From Clostridium felsineum DSM 794 (GTDB lineage: Bacteria; Bacillota; Clostridia; Clostridiales; Clostridiaceae), in assembly GCF_002006355.2 (NCBI RefSeq), contig NZ_CP096981.1:248001-312000 (forward strand): 64,000 nucleotides of DNA, given 5' to 3'. Within the stretch, counting starts at the first letter, position 1, and every line of letters starts with the position of its first letter. The notes under the pieces were generated by a model, which did not search any database, was not told the DNA's origin, and saw nothing but the letters and a program-made list of their open reading frames with translations. Below, piece after piece: positions 7,703 to 17,810 of this stretch. The translations under genes and the position numbers were made by a program.

Positions 7703-8899
7703 TTATATACTTTTTAAATTAAGCTTTTTATATACTTTAAAATATACCCACACTGCATTTACAATAAGTAATGCACTTGTAATAAAAAATACATACCTAA
7801 TTCCTAAATGTGCTGACACTTGACCACCTAAAACTGAACCCCCAAATACACCAAGATACCCTGCTGACATACTAAAACCAAATATCCTTCCTGTTATAGC
7901 ATTAGGTGTAATCTTTTTAACCAATATATTAACTGATGGTGTTAACCCTCCAGATGCTAATCCTAATAAAAATCTAAGAAACATCAATTGCCAAGGATTC
8001 TTAACAAAAGCTTGAGGTATAAATACTAAACCTGCAATAATTAGTGCCACTAATATAACCTTATGTGGACCAATTTTATCAGATATCTTCCCTAATTTAG
8101 GTGCGGCAATTATATTAGCTAAACCTGATGCAGAAAATACAATACCTGCCATTAATGCAACATGATTATTATTTGTTGATATTTTAGAAACATACTCTGT
8201 CATTATTGGTTCTATAGAATATAAGGCTAAGGTCAATATAAAAAACGTTACAAGTACAGTTATTGTTAAGCTCTTTTCTGGAACACTATTCCATACCTCC
8301 TTAGTTGTAGAAATTTTTTCATTTGAACGAACAAATTTTTCCTTTACAAATATCATAGTTGCAATAAATACAATTATAAGCAGCATCCCCGTTATGTAAA
8401 ATACATTTTGTGTTCCAAAAACTTCCTCAATAAAGCCACCAATAGTTGGTCCAAGTAATGAGCCTGCAATACTTGCTGTTGAAAGTGTACCCAATGCAAA
8501 CCCTGCGTGTTCTTTATCTGTTTGTGTGGCTATTAATGTAGTGCAGGCTGTACTGTAGCCTGTTATAACACCCTGTAAAAGCCTTAAGCCTATAAGTACA
8601 TATACATTCGATGCGAAACCCATACTAAATATAACAATACCCATACCAAGGCTTGCCCTAAGCAGCATAGGTTTTCTACCAAATTTATCAGCAGCTTGTC
8701 CCCAAATTGGAGAAAAAATAGCCGATATTATAAAAGTAATGCCAAAAGCAATTCCTGAAAACTCTTCAACAAGAGCAGAATTATGAACTCCAAGATGCCT
8801 TATATAAAGTGGCAGTACTGGTGCAATTTGGCTCATCCCTATATTTGTTATAAACATTCCAAACCAGCATACTATTAAATTTCTTTTCCACATTTTCAT
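7703..8899 (-). CDS. MFS multidrug-type efflux transporter
   Basis: The 398-residue protein has 12 predicted membrane segments and the major-facilitator signature GQAADKFGRKP in the loop between segments 2 and 3. In segment 5 it has SIAGSLLGPTIGGF, the drug-antiporter motif C pattern (GxxxGPxxGG). It is thus a proton-driven exporter of the 12-TM drug antiporter type (MdtG/YttB-like); the substrate is unknown. It leads a three-gene operon divergent from a TetR regulator, with the operator between them. An AGAAGGA site precedes the ATG; a second ATG two codons later is possible. Confidence 0.88.
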   Translation of the reverse strand: MKMWKRNLIVCWFGMFITNIGMSQIAPVLPLYIRHLGVHNSALVEEFSGIAFGITFIISAIFSPIWGQAADKFGRKPMLLRASLGMGIVIFSMGFASNVYVLIGLRLLQGVITGYSTACTTLIATQTDKEHAGFALGTLSTASIAGSLLGPTIGGFIEEVFGTQNVFYITGMLLIIVFIATMIFVKEKFVRSNEKISTTKEVWNSVPEKSLTITVLVTFFILTLALYSIEPIMTEYVSKISTNNNHVALMAGIVFSASGLANIIAAPKLGKISDKIGPHKVILVALIIAGLVFIPQAFVKNPWQLMFLRFLLGLASGGLTPSVNILVKKITPNAITGRIFGFSMSAGYLGVFGGSVLGGQVSAHLGIRYVFFITSALLIVNAVWVYFKVYKKLNLKSI

Positions 8900-8944
8900 A
8901 TATTAATCCTTCTTTCTCAACATATCATAGTATAAACTACATTT

Positions 8945-8981
8945 TATAGTTTGTAAACTATAGACTATAGTTTGTAAAATT
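8945..8981. promoter_or_regulatory. TetR operator between MFS operon and regulator
   Basis: TATAGTTTGTAAACTATA (8945-8962) is a palindrome with a 2-bp centre. It is followed at 8966-8980 by a partial second copy, TATAGTTTGTAAAAT. The pair lies between divergent start codons, as expected for a TetR repressor that controls both itself and the exporter. Confidence 0.75.
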
Positions 8982-9033
8982 TCATTTATAATGTTAAGAT
9001 ATTTTTATTGAATTACAAGGAGTGAGGCTAAAA

Positions 9034-9600
9034 GTGAAAAAACGAAATTTAACCAAAGAAAAAATCATTCAAGTTACTTTTTCATTAGCTGATGAAATTG
9101 GCCTTAATAATGTTACCTTTCAAAAGCTGGCAGAAAAATTAGATATAAAATATCCTTCTTTATATAATCATTTCGCTAACGTTACTGAACTTAAATCTGA
9201 AATGACTATATCTCTTTTAAATTCGCTAAACCTTAAGCTTATGCAGTGCTTGGTTGGAAAAAGTGGTGAAACAGCAGTCAAAACCTTCGCCTATACTTAT
9301 AGAAACTTCGCTATGGAAAATAAAACAGGCTATAGACTTTTCTTAAGTACTAAAAGTACAGAAAATGAGAAAGTTACTCATTTAGCTAAAGAAACTAATA
9401 ATTTCATTCTTCAAATTTTATCCTTTTACATAAAAGACGAAGAAACCCTAATACATAAGAGCCGATTTTTAAGAAGTCTGCTGCATGGTTTTGTTTCCTT
9501 AAGTTCTCTTGGATACTTTCAAAACAAAGTAGATTTAGAAGATAGCTTTAATTTAATGATAAATGATTTTATTTTGTCACTTTCACAAAAAAATGAGTGA
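9034..9600 (+). CDS. TetR/AcrR-family regulator
   Basis: The N-terminal 50 residues form a TetR HTH (KIIQVTFSLADEIGLNNVTF, then LDIKYPSLYNHFANV). The C-terminal part fits the WHG-type ligand domain, with a conserved LLHGFVSL segment. GTG at 9034 is chosen because AAGGAGTGAGG lies 7-12 bases before it; the GTG at 9022 is inside that site. It is divergent from the MFS efflux operon with an operator between, so it most likely represses the exporter until its substrate binds. Confidence 0.85.
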   Translation: MKKRNLTKEKIIQVTFSLADEIGLNNVTFQKLAEKLDIKYPSLYNHFANVTELKSEMTISLLNSLNLKLMQCLVGKSGETAVKTFAYTYRNFAMENKTGYRLFLSTKSTENEKVTHLAKETNNFILQILSFYIKDEETLIHKSRFLRSLLHGFVSLSSLGYFQNKVDLEDSFNLMINDFILSLSQKNE

Positions 9601-9622
9601 GAAATATTAAAATCTCACTCAT
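9593..9622. terminator. Bidirectional terminator overlapping two stop codons
   Basis: A perfect 10-bp stem ATGAGTGAGA/TCTCACTCAT includes the stop codons of both the TetR and KimA-like genes, which converge here. Confidence 0.75.
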
Positions 9623-11465
9623 CATCCTCTAAATGATATGGATAGGTTGATACAATTACGTTTTTATTTCCAAGCATACTCTCTCTTAAAAAAAATCCTG
9701 TATTATTGTGAAGTAACTTTCCCCACCATTTGTGCGTTATAAATTGAGGAAGTACTACTGTTATCTTTTCATCTGCCTTGGCCTTAGCAGAAATCTGATC
9801 TATATATTCTAATAATGGCGTTACCACATGCCTATACTGCGAATATTTACTTACCAAAACTATGTCTGTATCTAATTCTTGCCAAGCAATCTTTAATTTC
9901 TCCATTTGTTCTTTATTTATAGATATGTTTAATGCAATTACATCATCTGTTATTCCCTTTGCATATTGAAGTGCACCTAAGGATGCTTTATTTAAACTTG
10001 CTATAGGTACTACTGCGATATGTTTGAACTTTCCCTTTTTAAAGGTATCTTTATAATTCTCTAGTTGTACCCGCAGCTGCTCAGCTACAATATTGTAATG
10101 TCTTTTAATTGAAAGCATTATAAATACTAAAATAGGAATTAAAACTATTACTATCCAAGCTCCCTCTTTAAACTTTTCATATGCTATTATGGCTGTGGTT
10201 ATAGTTGTAACAACTGCTCCTAAACCATTTATTAAGGCCCTTATCCTCCAGTTCTTTTCACTGCTGTTTCTTCTCCAACAAATTACCATGCCCGTTTGTG
10301 CCAAGGTAAATGACATAAAAACACCTACAGAATAAAGTGGCAAAAGATGATGTGTATTTGCATTAAATACTATAACCAAAAGTCCTGCAATTAGTGATAA
10401 AGAACCAATACCTATAGATAAACTAAGCCTTTTTCCTCTGTGGGTAAATTGTCTTGGTGCAAAACCATCATTTGCCACCACAAACATAAGCATAGGAAAA
10501 CCAGTAAATGCAGTATTGCATGCCATTAAAAGTATTATAGCAGTTACAACTTGAATCAAGTAAAACATAAAGCTTTTTCCAAAAACCCCTTGAGCAATTT
10601 GTGCAAGTACCGTTACATTCTCCCCGGGTACTGCACGGTAAATATTAGCCAAAATTGTTGAGCCTCCAAATATAAAAAAGATTGTAACAGACAATAAAAT
10701 CATAACAATCTTGGCATTTCTTTGACTTGGTTCTTTAAAATTTGGAACAGAGTTACTTACAGCCTCTATTCCAGTTAAGGCAGAACAGCCTTGTGAAAAT
10801 GCCCTTAAAATAAGTAAAATTGTAATGTCTCCTGTTTGCTTTAAAACAGCTGCATTTACTGGAGGTGCTGCTTCCTTTAAAAATACGTATTTAAATATAC
10901 CCAAAATAATCATAAAAATCATACTTATTATAAAAACGTATGTAGGCAAACTAAAAATCTTTGAGGATTCACTTATTCCTCTTAAATTTAAAATAGTTAA
11001 CACTATAATAAATATTATAACTATTGGTACTTTATATCTTATGAACTCTGGAAAAGCAGACAAAATAGCTGCCCCACCTGCACTTGCACTAACTGCTACT
11101 GTTAAAATATAATCGATTAAAAGAGCTGCACCAGCTACAAGTCCTGCTGAGGTACCTATATTTTCTTTTGCAACTACATAAGCTCCTCCACCATGGGGAT
11201 AAGCCTTTATTATCTGCAAATATGATATAGTTAAAATTGTAAGCAAACCAATTATCATTAATGCTGTTATACTAAGCCAAGTATATGCCTTAATACCAAC
11301 TACCGCTATTAAAACTATTAAAATTTCTTCTGCTGCATAGGCTACTGATGAAATAGCATCACTTGCCATTATTGCTAGCCCGAAGGGAATATTAAACTTC
11401 TCATTAGAACTTTGCTCGTTTGCCAAAGGTTTCCCTAATAAAATGTCTAGGAATTCATCTATCAT
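9615..11465 (-). CDS. kimA: KimA-like APC-family potassium importer
   Basis: The 616-residue protein matches the KimA/YdaO family in length and layout. It has a short N-terminal segment (LDILLGKPLANEQ), then about 12 membrane helices starting ASDAISSVAYAAEEILI, with KAYPHGGGAYVVAKENIGT of the APC core. A soluble C-terminal domain of about 150 residues follows (residues about 460-616). KimA in B. subtilis is a high-affinity K+/H+ symporter controlled by c-di-AMP. No ydaO-type c-di-AMP riboswitch was recognised in the 110-base leader, unlike in B. subtilis. It could also carry another cation or amino acid, but the K+ role fits best. Confidence 0.78.
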   Translation of the reverse strand: MIDEFLDILLGKPLANEQSSNEKFNIPFGLAIMASDAISSVAYAAEEILIVLIAVVGIKAYTWLSITALMIIGLLTILTISYLQIIKAYPHGGGAYVVAKENIGTSAGLVAGAALLIDYILTVAVSASAGGAAILSAFPEFIRYKVPIVIIFIIVLTILNLRGISESSKIFSLPTYVFIISMIFMIILGIFKYVFLKEAAPPVNAAVLKQTGDITILLILRAFSQGCSALTGIEAVSNSVPNFKEPSQRNAKIVMILLSVTIFFIFGGSTILANIYRAVPGENVTVLAQIAQGVFGKSFMFYLIQVVTAIILLMACNTAFTGFPMLMFVVANDGFAPRQFTHRGKRLSLSIGIGSLSLIAGLLVIVFNANTHHLLPLYSVGVFMSFTLAQTGMVICWRRNSSEKNWRIRALINGLGAVVTTITTAIIAYEKFKEGAWIVIVLIPILVFIMLSIKRHYNIVAEQLRVQLENYKDTFKKGKFKHIAVVPIASLNKASLGALQYAKGITDDVIALNISINKEQMEKLKIAWQELDTDIVLVSKYSQYRHVVTPLLEYIDQISAKAKADEKITVVLPQFITHKWWGKLLHNNTGFFLRESMLGNKNVIVSTYPYHLEDDE

Positions 11466-11576
11466 AACGCTTCCTCCAAAATTAAAGTATAAAAATATTA
11501 TTTGTAAATTAGTTTTATTTATACTCTCTTTTGGACTATCATGTTAAAAAATGAGTTTATAAGAGTTAATATATAA

Positions 11577-12152
11577 TTAGTACTTAGTATTAATATATTT
11601 CAGCAGCTTATTTAATACCAGCTTTGTATTCTCATACTTTATTATAGAAAGCTTTTCATTAAATTTTTTATACTTTTCATTATATATTAATAAATTAGCA
11701 ACTAAATTTTTCATACCTCTCACAGTATAACTTTTTATAATATCCTTTGGATTTTCTTTAATATATAAGGCATACTTGACGGTTATTGAAAAACCAACAT
11801 CTCTTTTTTCCTTTTCTTTTATATCTAAATCATTTATATAATCTTTAAATTTACCTCTTAAATGACCTGGTACTGTAATAGGTGGAAATGCTATTAACTT
11901 ACAATTTTCCTTTGCCCACCTAAAGGAATGATCCTTAAAATTAAAATCATACTTTTTTAATGCATTGTACAATTTAAGATCTTCTTCTCTATCTTCAAAG
12001 GGTTCATTATCTATTTCCATTACTATATGATCATCTACCCCAGTAACACTATTTTTTAGCTTTTTAATGAATTCATCTCTTGATTTGTTTTTTTTCTTAG
12101 AATTAAACGCTCTATTACATGGTTCTACCTTTTTTATAGAATTTATGCCCAT
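11577..12152 (-). CDS. Hypothetical 191-aa protein
   Basis: A cytoplasmic protein without recognised motifs. The N-terminal 30 residues are basic and serine-rich; the middle holds FPPITVPGHLRGKFKDYIND and the C-terminal half is helical and Lys-rich. The ATG at 12152 follows GAAGAAGGTG; the open frame extends upstream but has no ribosome binding site there. Transcribed alone in the same direction as the KimA-like gene. Function unknown. Confidence 0.6.
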   Translation of the reverse strand: MGINSIKKVEPCNRAFNSKKKNKSRDEFIKKLKNSVTGVDDHIVMEIDNEPFEDREEDLKLYNALKKYDFNFKDHSFRWAKENCKLIAFPPITVPGHLRGKFKDYINDLDIKEKEKRDVGFSITVKYALYIKENPKDIIKSYTVRGMKNLVANLLIYNEKYKKFNEKLSIIKYENTKLVLNKLLKYINTKY

Positions 12153-12468
12153 AATTTCACCTTCTTCTCTATAAACTTTAATTATGTATTTTCCTAGTAT
12201 ACATAATCGTAATTTATATGAAAAATATAACAGGCTTGTTAACTTTATAAAACTATACAAAAAAAATCAGCCATCACACTACTATATAATGGGCTGATTT
12301 ATATTTAAAAAATTTAAAACAATTACTACACTAAATATTGTACTTTTATTATATGACAATACTGTTACAATAATAAATATTTTATGTTAATACTTGAAAA
12401 TAATAAATTTAAAATTAACAGGTTACAATATATCTAGCTTCATATAAATAAAAAAAGGAGTAGATACT
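12153..12468. other. Divergent intergenic region before the germination locus
   Basis: Contains the hairpin at 12264-12300 and AT-rich sequence. No confident vegetative promoter was found for the germination operon; such operons are usually read by the forespore sigma factor SigG, but I could not place a clear SigG site. Confidence 0.3.
12264..12300 (-). terminator. Hairpin with minus-strand T run (attenuator-like)
   Basis: AAATCAGCCC and GGCTGATTT form a stem followed by eight T on the minus strand. It lies upstream of the 191-aa gene, so it could be a leader attenuator, or end an unrecognised small RNA read from the minus strand. Confidence 0.45.
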
Positions 12469-13554
12469 ATGGTACGTTTAACTAAACATCAGCTTTTCAC
12501 CTTAACCTTTATATTCCAAGTTGGAAGCACTCCACTATTTGCTTTAGGTATAGAGGCTGAGCAAGATGCATGGATAGTAATCCTCCTTTCGCTATTAATT
12601 GGTTTAGTTATGGCATATATATCAACAGAGCTTTTTTATATATTTCCTGATAAGAACCTTATTGAAATAATCAATATTATACTTGGGAAAAAAATAGGTA
12701 TACCCCTTTGTATATCATATGCTATGGTTTTTATTTGGGCATGTGGTCGTAATCTTAGAGAATTTAGTGAATTAATAGTACTAATTTCTCTACCACATGT
12801 TCATTTGTGGATTATAATACTTTCATATATATTACTTACCTTATACACTCTATTTAAAGGCTTTGAAACCTTATCACGATTATCTGAGTTAATAGTTCCA
12901 ATTACTATAATTTTTTTAATTTCAATGTTTATAATAATTATTTTTTTCAGTGATACACATATGAAAAATTTATTGCCTATTTTAGGTAACGGCATCACCC
13001 CCATACTTAAATCCTTACCTGGAGTTATGTGGTTTCCATTTGGTGAAGTATTTGTTCTCTTATTATACTGGCATTATTTAAATGATAAGCAAGCCGTAAG
13101 AATAACTACCTTCAAAGCTCTTATTTCCTCCGGTTTTCTCCTCTGTATCTCAACTATTGTGACCATATCAGAACTTGGCGTTAAATACACCTCCCTTGCA
13201 ACAATCCCCTTAGTAGAAACTCTTAGGGTTATTAATGTGGTTGAAGTATTAAGCCGTATTGATATTCTTGGTATACCTTTTCTTATTTTGGGTGGATTTT
13301 TCAAAATATGCATTTACTTAAATTCACTTGCTTTAACTGTAAATTCAGTGTTTAAAATAAATAACTTTAAGTTAACTTTAGTACTATCTGGTATATTTAT
13401 GTTGTTCTTTTCTATATATTTTGAACCAAGTTATGCTTATCATCAATGGCTATTTCCATTTGATGCAAGATATTTTTGTCTACCTTATTGTACTATTTAT
13501 CCTACACTGCTTTTACTTATTTATTTTATAAAAAGTAAAAGATCTAAGATATAA
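12469..13554 (+). CDS. Spore germination receptor B subunit (GerAB family), copy 1
   Basis: The 361-residue protein has about 10 membrane helices and the GerAB/APC-type pattern of spore germination permeases (QVGSTPLFALGIEAEQDAWI near the start, GGFFKICIYLN near residue 280). B subunits bind germinants in the inner spore membrane together with an A subunit and a C lipoprotein. AAAAGGAG precedes the ATG. It begins a locus of eight genes and is a close paralogue of the next gene (both end YFEPSxAYHQWxFPFDxRYF). Tandem B genes suggest gene duplication and alternative ligand specificity. Confidence 0.88.
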   Translation: MVRLTKHQLFTLTFIFQVGSTPLFALGIEAEQDAWIVILLSLLIGLVMAYISTELFYIFPDKNLIEIINIILGKKIGIPLCISYAMVFIWACGRNLREFSELIVLISLPHVHLWIIILSYILLTLYTLFKGFETLSRLSELIVPITIIFLISMFIIIIFFSDTHMKNLLPILGNGITPILKSLPGVMWFPFGEVFVLLLYWHYLNDKQAVRITTFKALISSGFLLCISTIVTISELGVKYTSLATIPLVETLRVINVVEVLSRIDILGIPFLILGGFFKICIYLNSLALTVNSVFKINNFKLTLVLSGIFMLFFSIYFEPSYAYHQWLFPFDARYFCLPYCTIYPTLLLLIYFIKSKRSKI

Positions 13555-13665
13555 CTTCTTAACTTTTATATCCTTTAGAATAATTTTCTTCATATAGGTT
13601 AATCTATTTTTATTACTTAATAATTATAAAACACTTATGTAATATAAGTAAAAGAGGTATGTGTT

Positions 13666-14751
13666 ATGATTCAACTAAGTAAAAGAGAATTTTTCGCACT
13701 TATGTTTATATTTGAAGTTGGAAGCACTCCACTTTTTGAATTAGGTATTGAAGCCAAGGAAGATGCTTGGATTGCTATTTTATTATCACTTTTAGTTGGT
13801 ACAGTAACCATCTGGATTATTACTGAACTTCAAAGTGTATTTCCGACCAAAAACCTTGTAGAAATAATACTTATTATATTAGGGAAAAAATTAGGCTTTA
13901 TTCTTTGTACTCTTTATTTAATGAGTTACATATGGGTTTGCGGTCGTAATTTAAGAGAATTCGCAGAACTAATAATAATTCAAGCTTTGCCACATGCCTC
14001 ATTATGGATTATTTTAATTTCCTTCTTAGCCCTTAGTGTATATACTCTCTCAAAAGGCTTTGAAGTTTTAGCTCGTACTTCTCAGTTAGTGCTCCCATTA
14101 ATTATATTTTTTTTGGTTTCACTTATAGTACTTGTATCTATATCTCATCAATTCAACTTAAAAAATATAACTCCAATACTTGCTAATGGGTTTAAACCCA
14201 TAATTGGTACATTGCCCCAATTAATGTGGTTTCCTTCCGGAGAAATAGCTGTATTTTTGCTTTATTGGCACTATATGAATGATAAAAAAATTGTAAGAAA
14301 AGTTACACTTGAAGCAGTACTTTTATCTGGACTTTTACTTTGTTCATCAACTATTCTTAATATTGCTGTACTTGGTGTAAATTATACTTCTTCCTCCACC
14401 ATTCCGTTACTTGAAACTATAAGAGTAATTAATATAGGCGGTATAATAACACATCTGGATGTTATAGGTGTAATTATTATTTTTATAGGAGGTTTTTTTA
14501 AGATGTCTGTATTTTTAAACTCAATTACAGTAGTTATAAGTTCATTATTTAATATGAAAAATTCTAAAATGCTATTAATTCCTACTGGAATATTTATGCT
14601 GTTTTTTTCAATTTATTTTGAACCTAGCTTTGCTTACCACCAATGGATGTTTCCTTTTGATTCGAGATACTTTCAGGTGATGTATCCTTGTGTTTTTCCT
14701 CCTATGTTGTTACTTATTTACATTATTAAAAAGAAAAGAGCGGAATTTTAA
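13666..14751 (+). CDS. Spore germination receptor B subunit (GerAB family), copy 2
   Basis: It has the same length (361 residues) as copy 1 and aligns throughout, with matching FIFEVGSTPLFELGIEAKED and GGFFKMSVFLN segments and the shared YFEPSFAYHQW end. It is a multi-pass inner spore membrane protein, thought to bind germinant. It has its own AGAGG site and sits 111 bases after copy 1, ending directly against the next small gene with no gap. Confidence 0.88.
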   Translation: MIQLSKREFFALMFIFEVGSTPLFELGIEAKEDAWIAILLSLLVGTVTIWIITELQSVFPTKNLVEIILIILGKKLGFILCTLYLMSYIWVCGRNLREFAELIIIQALPHASLWIILISFLALSVYTLSKGFEVLARTSQLVLPLIIFFLVSLIVLVSISHQFNLKNITPILANGFKPIIGTLPQLMWFPSGEIAVFLLYWHYMNDKKIVRKVTLEAVLLSGLLLCSSTILNIAVLGVNYTSSSTIPLLETIRVINIGGIITHLDVIGVIIIFIGGFFKMSVFLNSITVVISSLFNMKNSKMLLIPTGIFMLFFSIYFEPSFAYHQWMFPFDSRYFQVMYPCVFPPMLLLIYIIKKKRAEF

Positions 14752-14970
14752 ATGTGGTTTACCTTTATTCATTTAATAAAAATTTTTAAAGCTTTCATTA
14801 AAGGACGTGGTTTTTACCCCACTTTAATGGTAATAGTCACTTGGTCTTTTTCTATAATTTTATTTTTAGTTTTAATATATGAAATTTTTCTCTACCTTTT
14901 TAAAGTTAAATATGATAATCCAGAATTTAAAAAAGCCTCAAAGAAATTAAATACTAAAAAGGATAAATAG
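14752..14970 (+). CDS. Small membrane protein in germination locus (72 aa)
   Basis: Starts on the base after the stop of the preceding B subunit, so translational coupling is likely. It has one clear membrane segment (TLMVIVTWSFSIILFLVLIY) between a basic N-terminus and a Lys-rich tail. Small one- or two-helix proteins (D-type subunits) accompany many germinant receptors and modulate them; whether this protein belongs to that family I cannot say. Confidence 0.6.
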   Translation: MWFTFIHLIKIFKAFIKGRGFYPTLMVIVTWSFSIILFLVLIYEIFLYLFKVKYDNPEFKKASKKLNTKKDK

Positions 14971-14996
14971 TATAAATAAAGGTTGGTGAAATAACT

Positions 14997-16622
14997 TTGT
15001 TTAGTTACTTAAATAAAAAATTTAGATTTCTACAAAATAAAAACTATAAAAAGAATAACAACAATTCTAATCCAACTTTTGAGAAAAATGAACTTAAACT
15101 CTCCTCAAATCTTACAAAAAATATAAATACACTTAAAAACATTATGGGGTTAAGCAGTGATATAATTTACCGTGAATTTTCATTTGGTTCAAAAATGCAC
15201 TTTAATGCAGCTTTAATCTTTTTAAAGGGAATGACTGAAAAAAAGACTATAAATGAAACCATTATGAATTCTTTTATGTACAGTGACAAAATAAACTCTT
15301 TAGAAAACAATATATCAAACAAAATTTTAGACATATTGAAGGATAGATTAATATCTGTAGGAGATGTGAAAGAAAATGATAACATAAATGAGTTAATAGC
15401 CTCTTGTCTATCTGGAAATACAATTTTTCTTTTAGATGGATCAACTAAAGCACTCATAGTAGAAACTCAGGGCTGGGAATCTAGAGGAATACAAGAAGCA
15501 AAGACAGATGCTGTTGTTAGAGGGCCAAGAGAAGCCTTCTGTGAAACCTTAAGTACGAATATGACTTTGATAAGACGAAAAATCAAAAATCCAAATCTCA
15601 CCTTTGAGAACATGAGAATTGGTAAACAAACTGATACTGATATATGTATAGTATATTTAAAGGGGGTTGTAAACCAAAAACTCATAGATGAAGTACATAC
15701 TCGGCTTAATAGAATAAATACTGACAGTATACTAGAATCAGGATACATTGAACAATTTATAGAAGATGAGCCTTTCTCTATTTTCCCTACTGTTGGTAAC
15801 TCTGAAAAACCAGATATAATTGCTGCAAAAATACTTGAAGGAAGAATTGCAATTTTAATTGATGGAACTCCCTTTGTTCTTACTGTACCTTTGCTATTTC
15901 TAGAAGGCTTCCAAAGCTCTGAAGATTATTATTCTAGACCTTTTTATGCTAGCTTTATAAGACTTTTAAGATTCATTTCTTTTTCACTTAGTATACTTGC
16001 TCCAGTAACCTATGTTGTTTTATCTACCTTTCATCAAGAACTTATTCCAACTACTCTACTATTTACCATGGCTTCAAGTCACGAAGGAGTTCCTTTTCCT
16101 GCTTTTTTAGAAGCCCTACTTATGATGATTGCTTTTGAAATATTAAGAGAAGCAGGTGTAAGACTTCCTCGTAACGTAGGTCAGGCGGTCAGCATTGTAG
16201 GTGCCTTAGTTATAGGCGAAGCTGCTGTAGCTGCTGGTCTTGTCGGTGGTATTATGGTTGTTGTTGTAGCTCTTACCGCTATAGCTAGTTTCGTTGTGCC
16301 TTCTTATATAGATGTTACTTCTATATTAAGATTACTATTACTTTTTTTAGGCGCATTCTTAGGTATATATGGAGTTGGTATTGGTATTTTAGCTATTTTA
16401 GTACACCTTGTTTCCTTAAGATCCTTTGGTGCTCCTTATCTATCCCCATTTGCACCAGTCACTCCTAGAGACTTAAAGGATACCTTTGTAAGATTTCCTT
16501 TATGGTCTATGATAACACGACCAAGAGTTATAGGTTGGCATAACTTAAAAAGAAGAAAAAATGGCAATAAACCAGAAAAACCTTCTAAGCAAAATTCAGG
16601 AGGTGAAAATTATGAAAAATAG
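14997..16622 (+). CDS. Spore germination receptor A subunit (GerAA family)
   Basis: The 541-residue protein is a standard GerAA: a soluble N-terminal domain of about 310 residues (including GWESRGIQEAKTDAVVRGPR and ILEGRIAILIDGTPFVLTVP) and a C-terminal membrane domain with about five helices (FLEALLMMIAFEILREAGVR, then PRNVGQAVSIVGALVIGEAA). It is the only A subunit in the locus and must pair with the four B subunits if all are used. The start is TTG, with AAAGGTTGGTG upstream. It overlaps the C subunit gene by 11 bases. Confidence 0.92.
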   Translation: MFSYLNKKFRFLQNKNYKKNNNNSNPTFEKNELKLSSNLTKNINTLKNIMGLSSDIIYREFSFGSKMHFNAALIFLKGMTEKKTINETIMNSFMYSDKINSLENNISNKILDILKDRLISVGDVKENDNINELIASCLSGNTIFLLDGSTKALIVETQGWESRGIQEAKTDAVVRGPREAFCETLSTNMTLIRRKIKNPNLTFENMRIGKQTDTDICIVYLKGVVNQKLIDEVHTRLNRINTDSILESGYIEQFIEDEPFSIFPTVGNSEKPDIIAAKILEGRIAILIDGTPFVLTVPLLFLEGFQSSEDYYSRPFYASFIRLLRFISFSLSILAPVTYVVLSTFHQELIPTTLLFTMASSHEGVPFPAFLEALLMMIAFEILREAGVRLPRNVGQAVSIVGALVIGEAAVAAGLVGGIMVVVVALTAIASFVVPSYIDVTSILRLLLLFLGAFLGIYGVGIGILAILVHLVSLRSFGAPYLSPFAPVTPRDLKDTFVRFPLWSMITRPRVIGWHNLKRRKNGNKPEKPSKQNSGGENYEK

Positions 16623-17793
16623 TACAAAAAAATTTTTCAAATTAATTTCATGTATATTGCTTGTTTTAAATTTAGCTTCTTGCATAGATTCTAGAGAATT
16701 AAATAAATTAGGTATAGTTCTCTGTGTTGGAATTGATAAGGTAAAGGATTGTAATGACATAGAGATGAGTATTGAAACAGCAAAATTATCAAGCGGCAAA
16801 AGTAGTCCTTCAGGCGGTGGAGGTACACCTTCCTCTAGTGTATCTACTCTTATTTTAACTGAGACTGGTAATAGTCTAGGAAGAATTATAAGCACCTTTA
16901 ATCGTAAATTGGATAGACAATTATTTTTTTCTCATAATCAAGTAATAGTATTTGGTGAAAGTGCTGCTAAAGATGGCATAGCAAAGTATTTAGACTTTTT
17001 TATGAGATTTAGAGAAACCCGTTTACTTGTTTGGCTTTTAATTGCTAAAGGAGATGTAAAAAATATACTAAATGTGCCGCCAAACATGGAGGATACTCAA
17101 GGAAGAAATATATCAGAATTATTAGCTGAGCAAAAAGAAGTTTCTGATATTCCAAATATTAATTTAAAAGATTTTACAGAAAGGATTATGAGTAAAACCA
17201 CATCTCCTATTATACCTATAATTGAAATTTCTACAAATGGTAATAAAGCTAAACCAACTTTACGTCTTTCTAAAACTGCAGTTTTTAAAAAAGATCAAAT
17301 GATTGGTTCTTTAAATAGTCAGGAGACTAGGGGACTACTTTGGGCGCTTAATAAGGTAAAAACCGGTATTGTAACTGTAAATTTACCTAACTCTAAAGGA
17401 ACAATTGATATAGAAACTATAAAAGCAAAAGGAAAGATTAGTGCTAAACTTAAAGATAATAAAATAACTATGCAAATCAAAGTAAAGCAGGAAGGTAATT
17501 TACTAGAACAAAATTCATCTGAAAATTTAGCAACACCTGATACATATACAATTATTGAAAAAAAAGAAGAAGAAACTATAAAAAATCAAATAGAAACTGC
17601 TATTTTAAAATCAAAAGATTTAAATTCAGATATATTTGGCTTTGGTGATACCATCTACAGAAAATATCCTAAATACTTTAAAGAAATAGAGCCTCATTGG
17701 AATAAGACTTTTAAGGAACTTAAGGTTGACGTAGATGTTAATTGTAAATTAAGGAGAAATGGTAGAATTAGTAAGCCTATTATGTCTAAATAA
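16612..17793 (+). CDS. Spore germination receptor C lipoprotein (GerAC family)
   Basis: The protein of 393 residues starts with a lipoprotein signal (LISCILLVLNLASC, cleavage before Cys) followed by DSRELNKLGIVLCVGIDK, the conserved GerAC beginning. It is anchored outside the inner spore membrane and is needed for receptor function. The ATG at 16612 has AGGAGGTG before it and overlaps the end of the A gene, so coupling is likely. A low-complexity Ser/Gly stretch lies at about residues 60-75. Confidence 0.92.
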   Translation: MKNSTKKFFKLISCILLVLNLASCIDSRELNKLGIVLCVGIDKVKDCNDIEMSIETAKLSSGKSSPSGGGGTPSSSVSTLILTETGNSLGRIISTFNRKLDRQLFFSHNQVIVFGESAAKDGIAKYLDFFMRFRETRLLVWLLIAKGDVKNILNVPPNMEDTQGRNISELLAEQKEVSDIPNINLKDFTERIMSKTTSPIIPIIEISTNGNKAKPTLRLSKTAVFKKDQMIGSLNSQETRGLLWALNKVKTGIVTVNLPNSKGTIDIETIKAKGKISAKLKDNKITMQIKVKQEGNLLEQNSSENLATPDTYTIIEKKEEETIKNQIETAILKSKDLNSDIFGFGDTIYRKYPKYFKEIEPHWNKTFKELKVDVDVNCKLRRNGRISKPIMSK

Positions 17794-17810
17794 TAAAGTG
17801 AGGAAATATT

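Noticed and set aside
11466..11576. c-di-AMP (ydaO-type) riboswitch before the KimA-like gene
   Set aside because: Expected from B. subtilis, but the leader is short, AT-rich and shows none of the conserved core.
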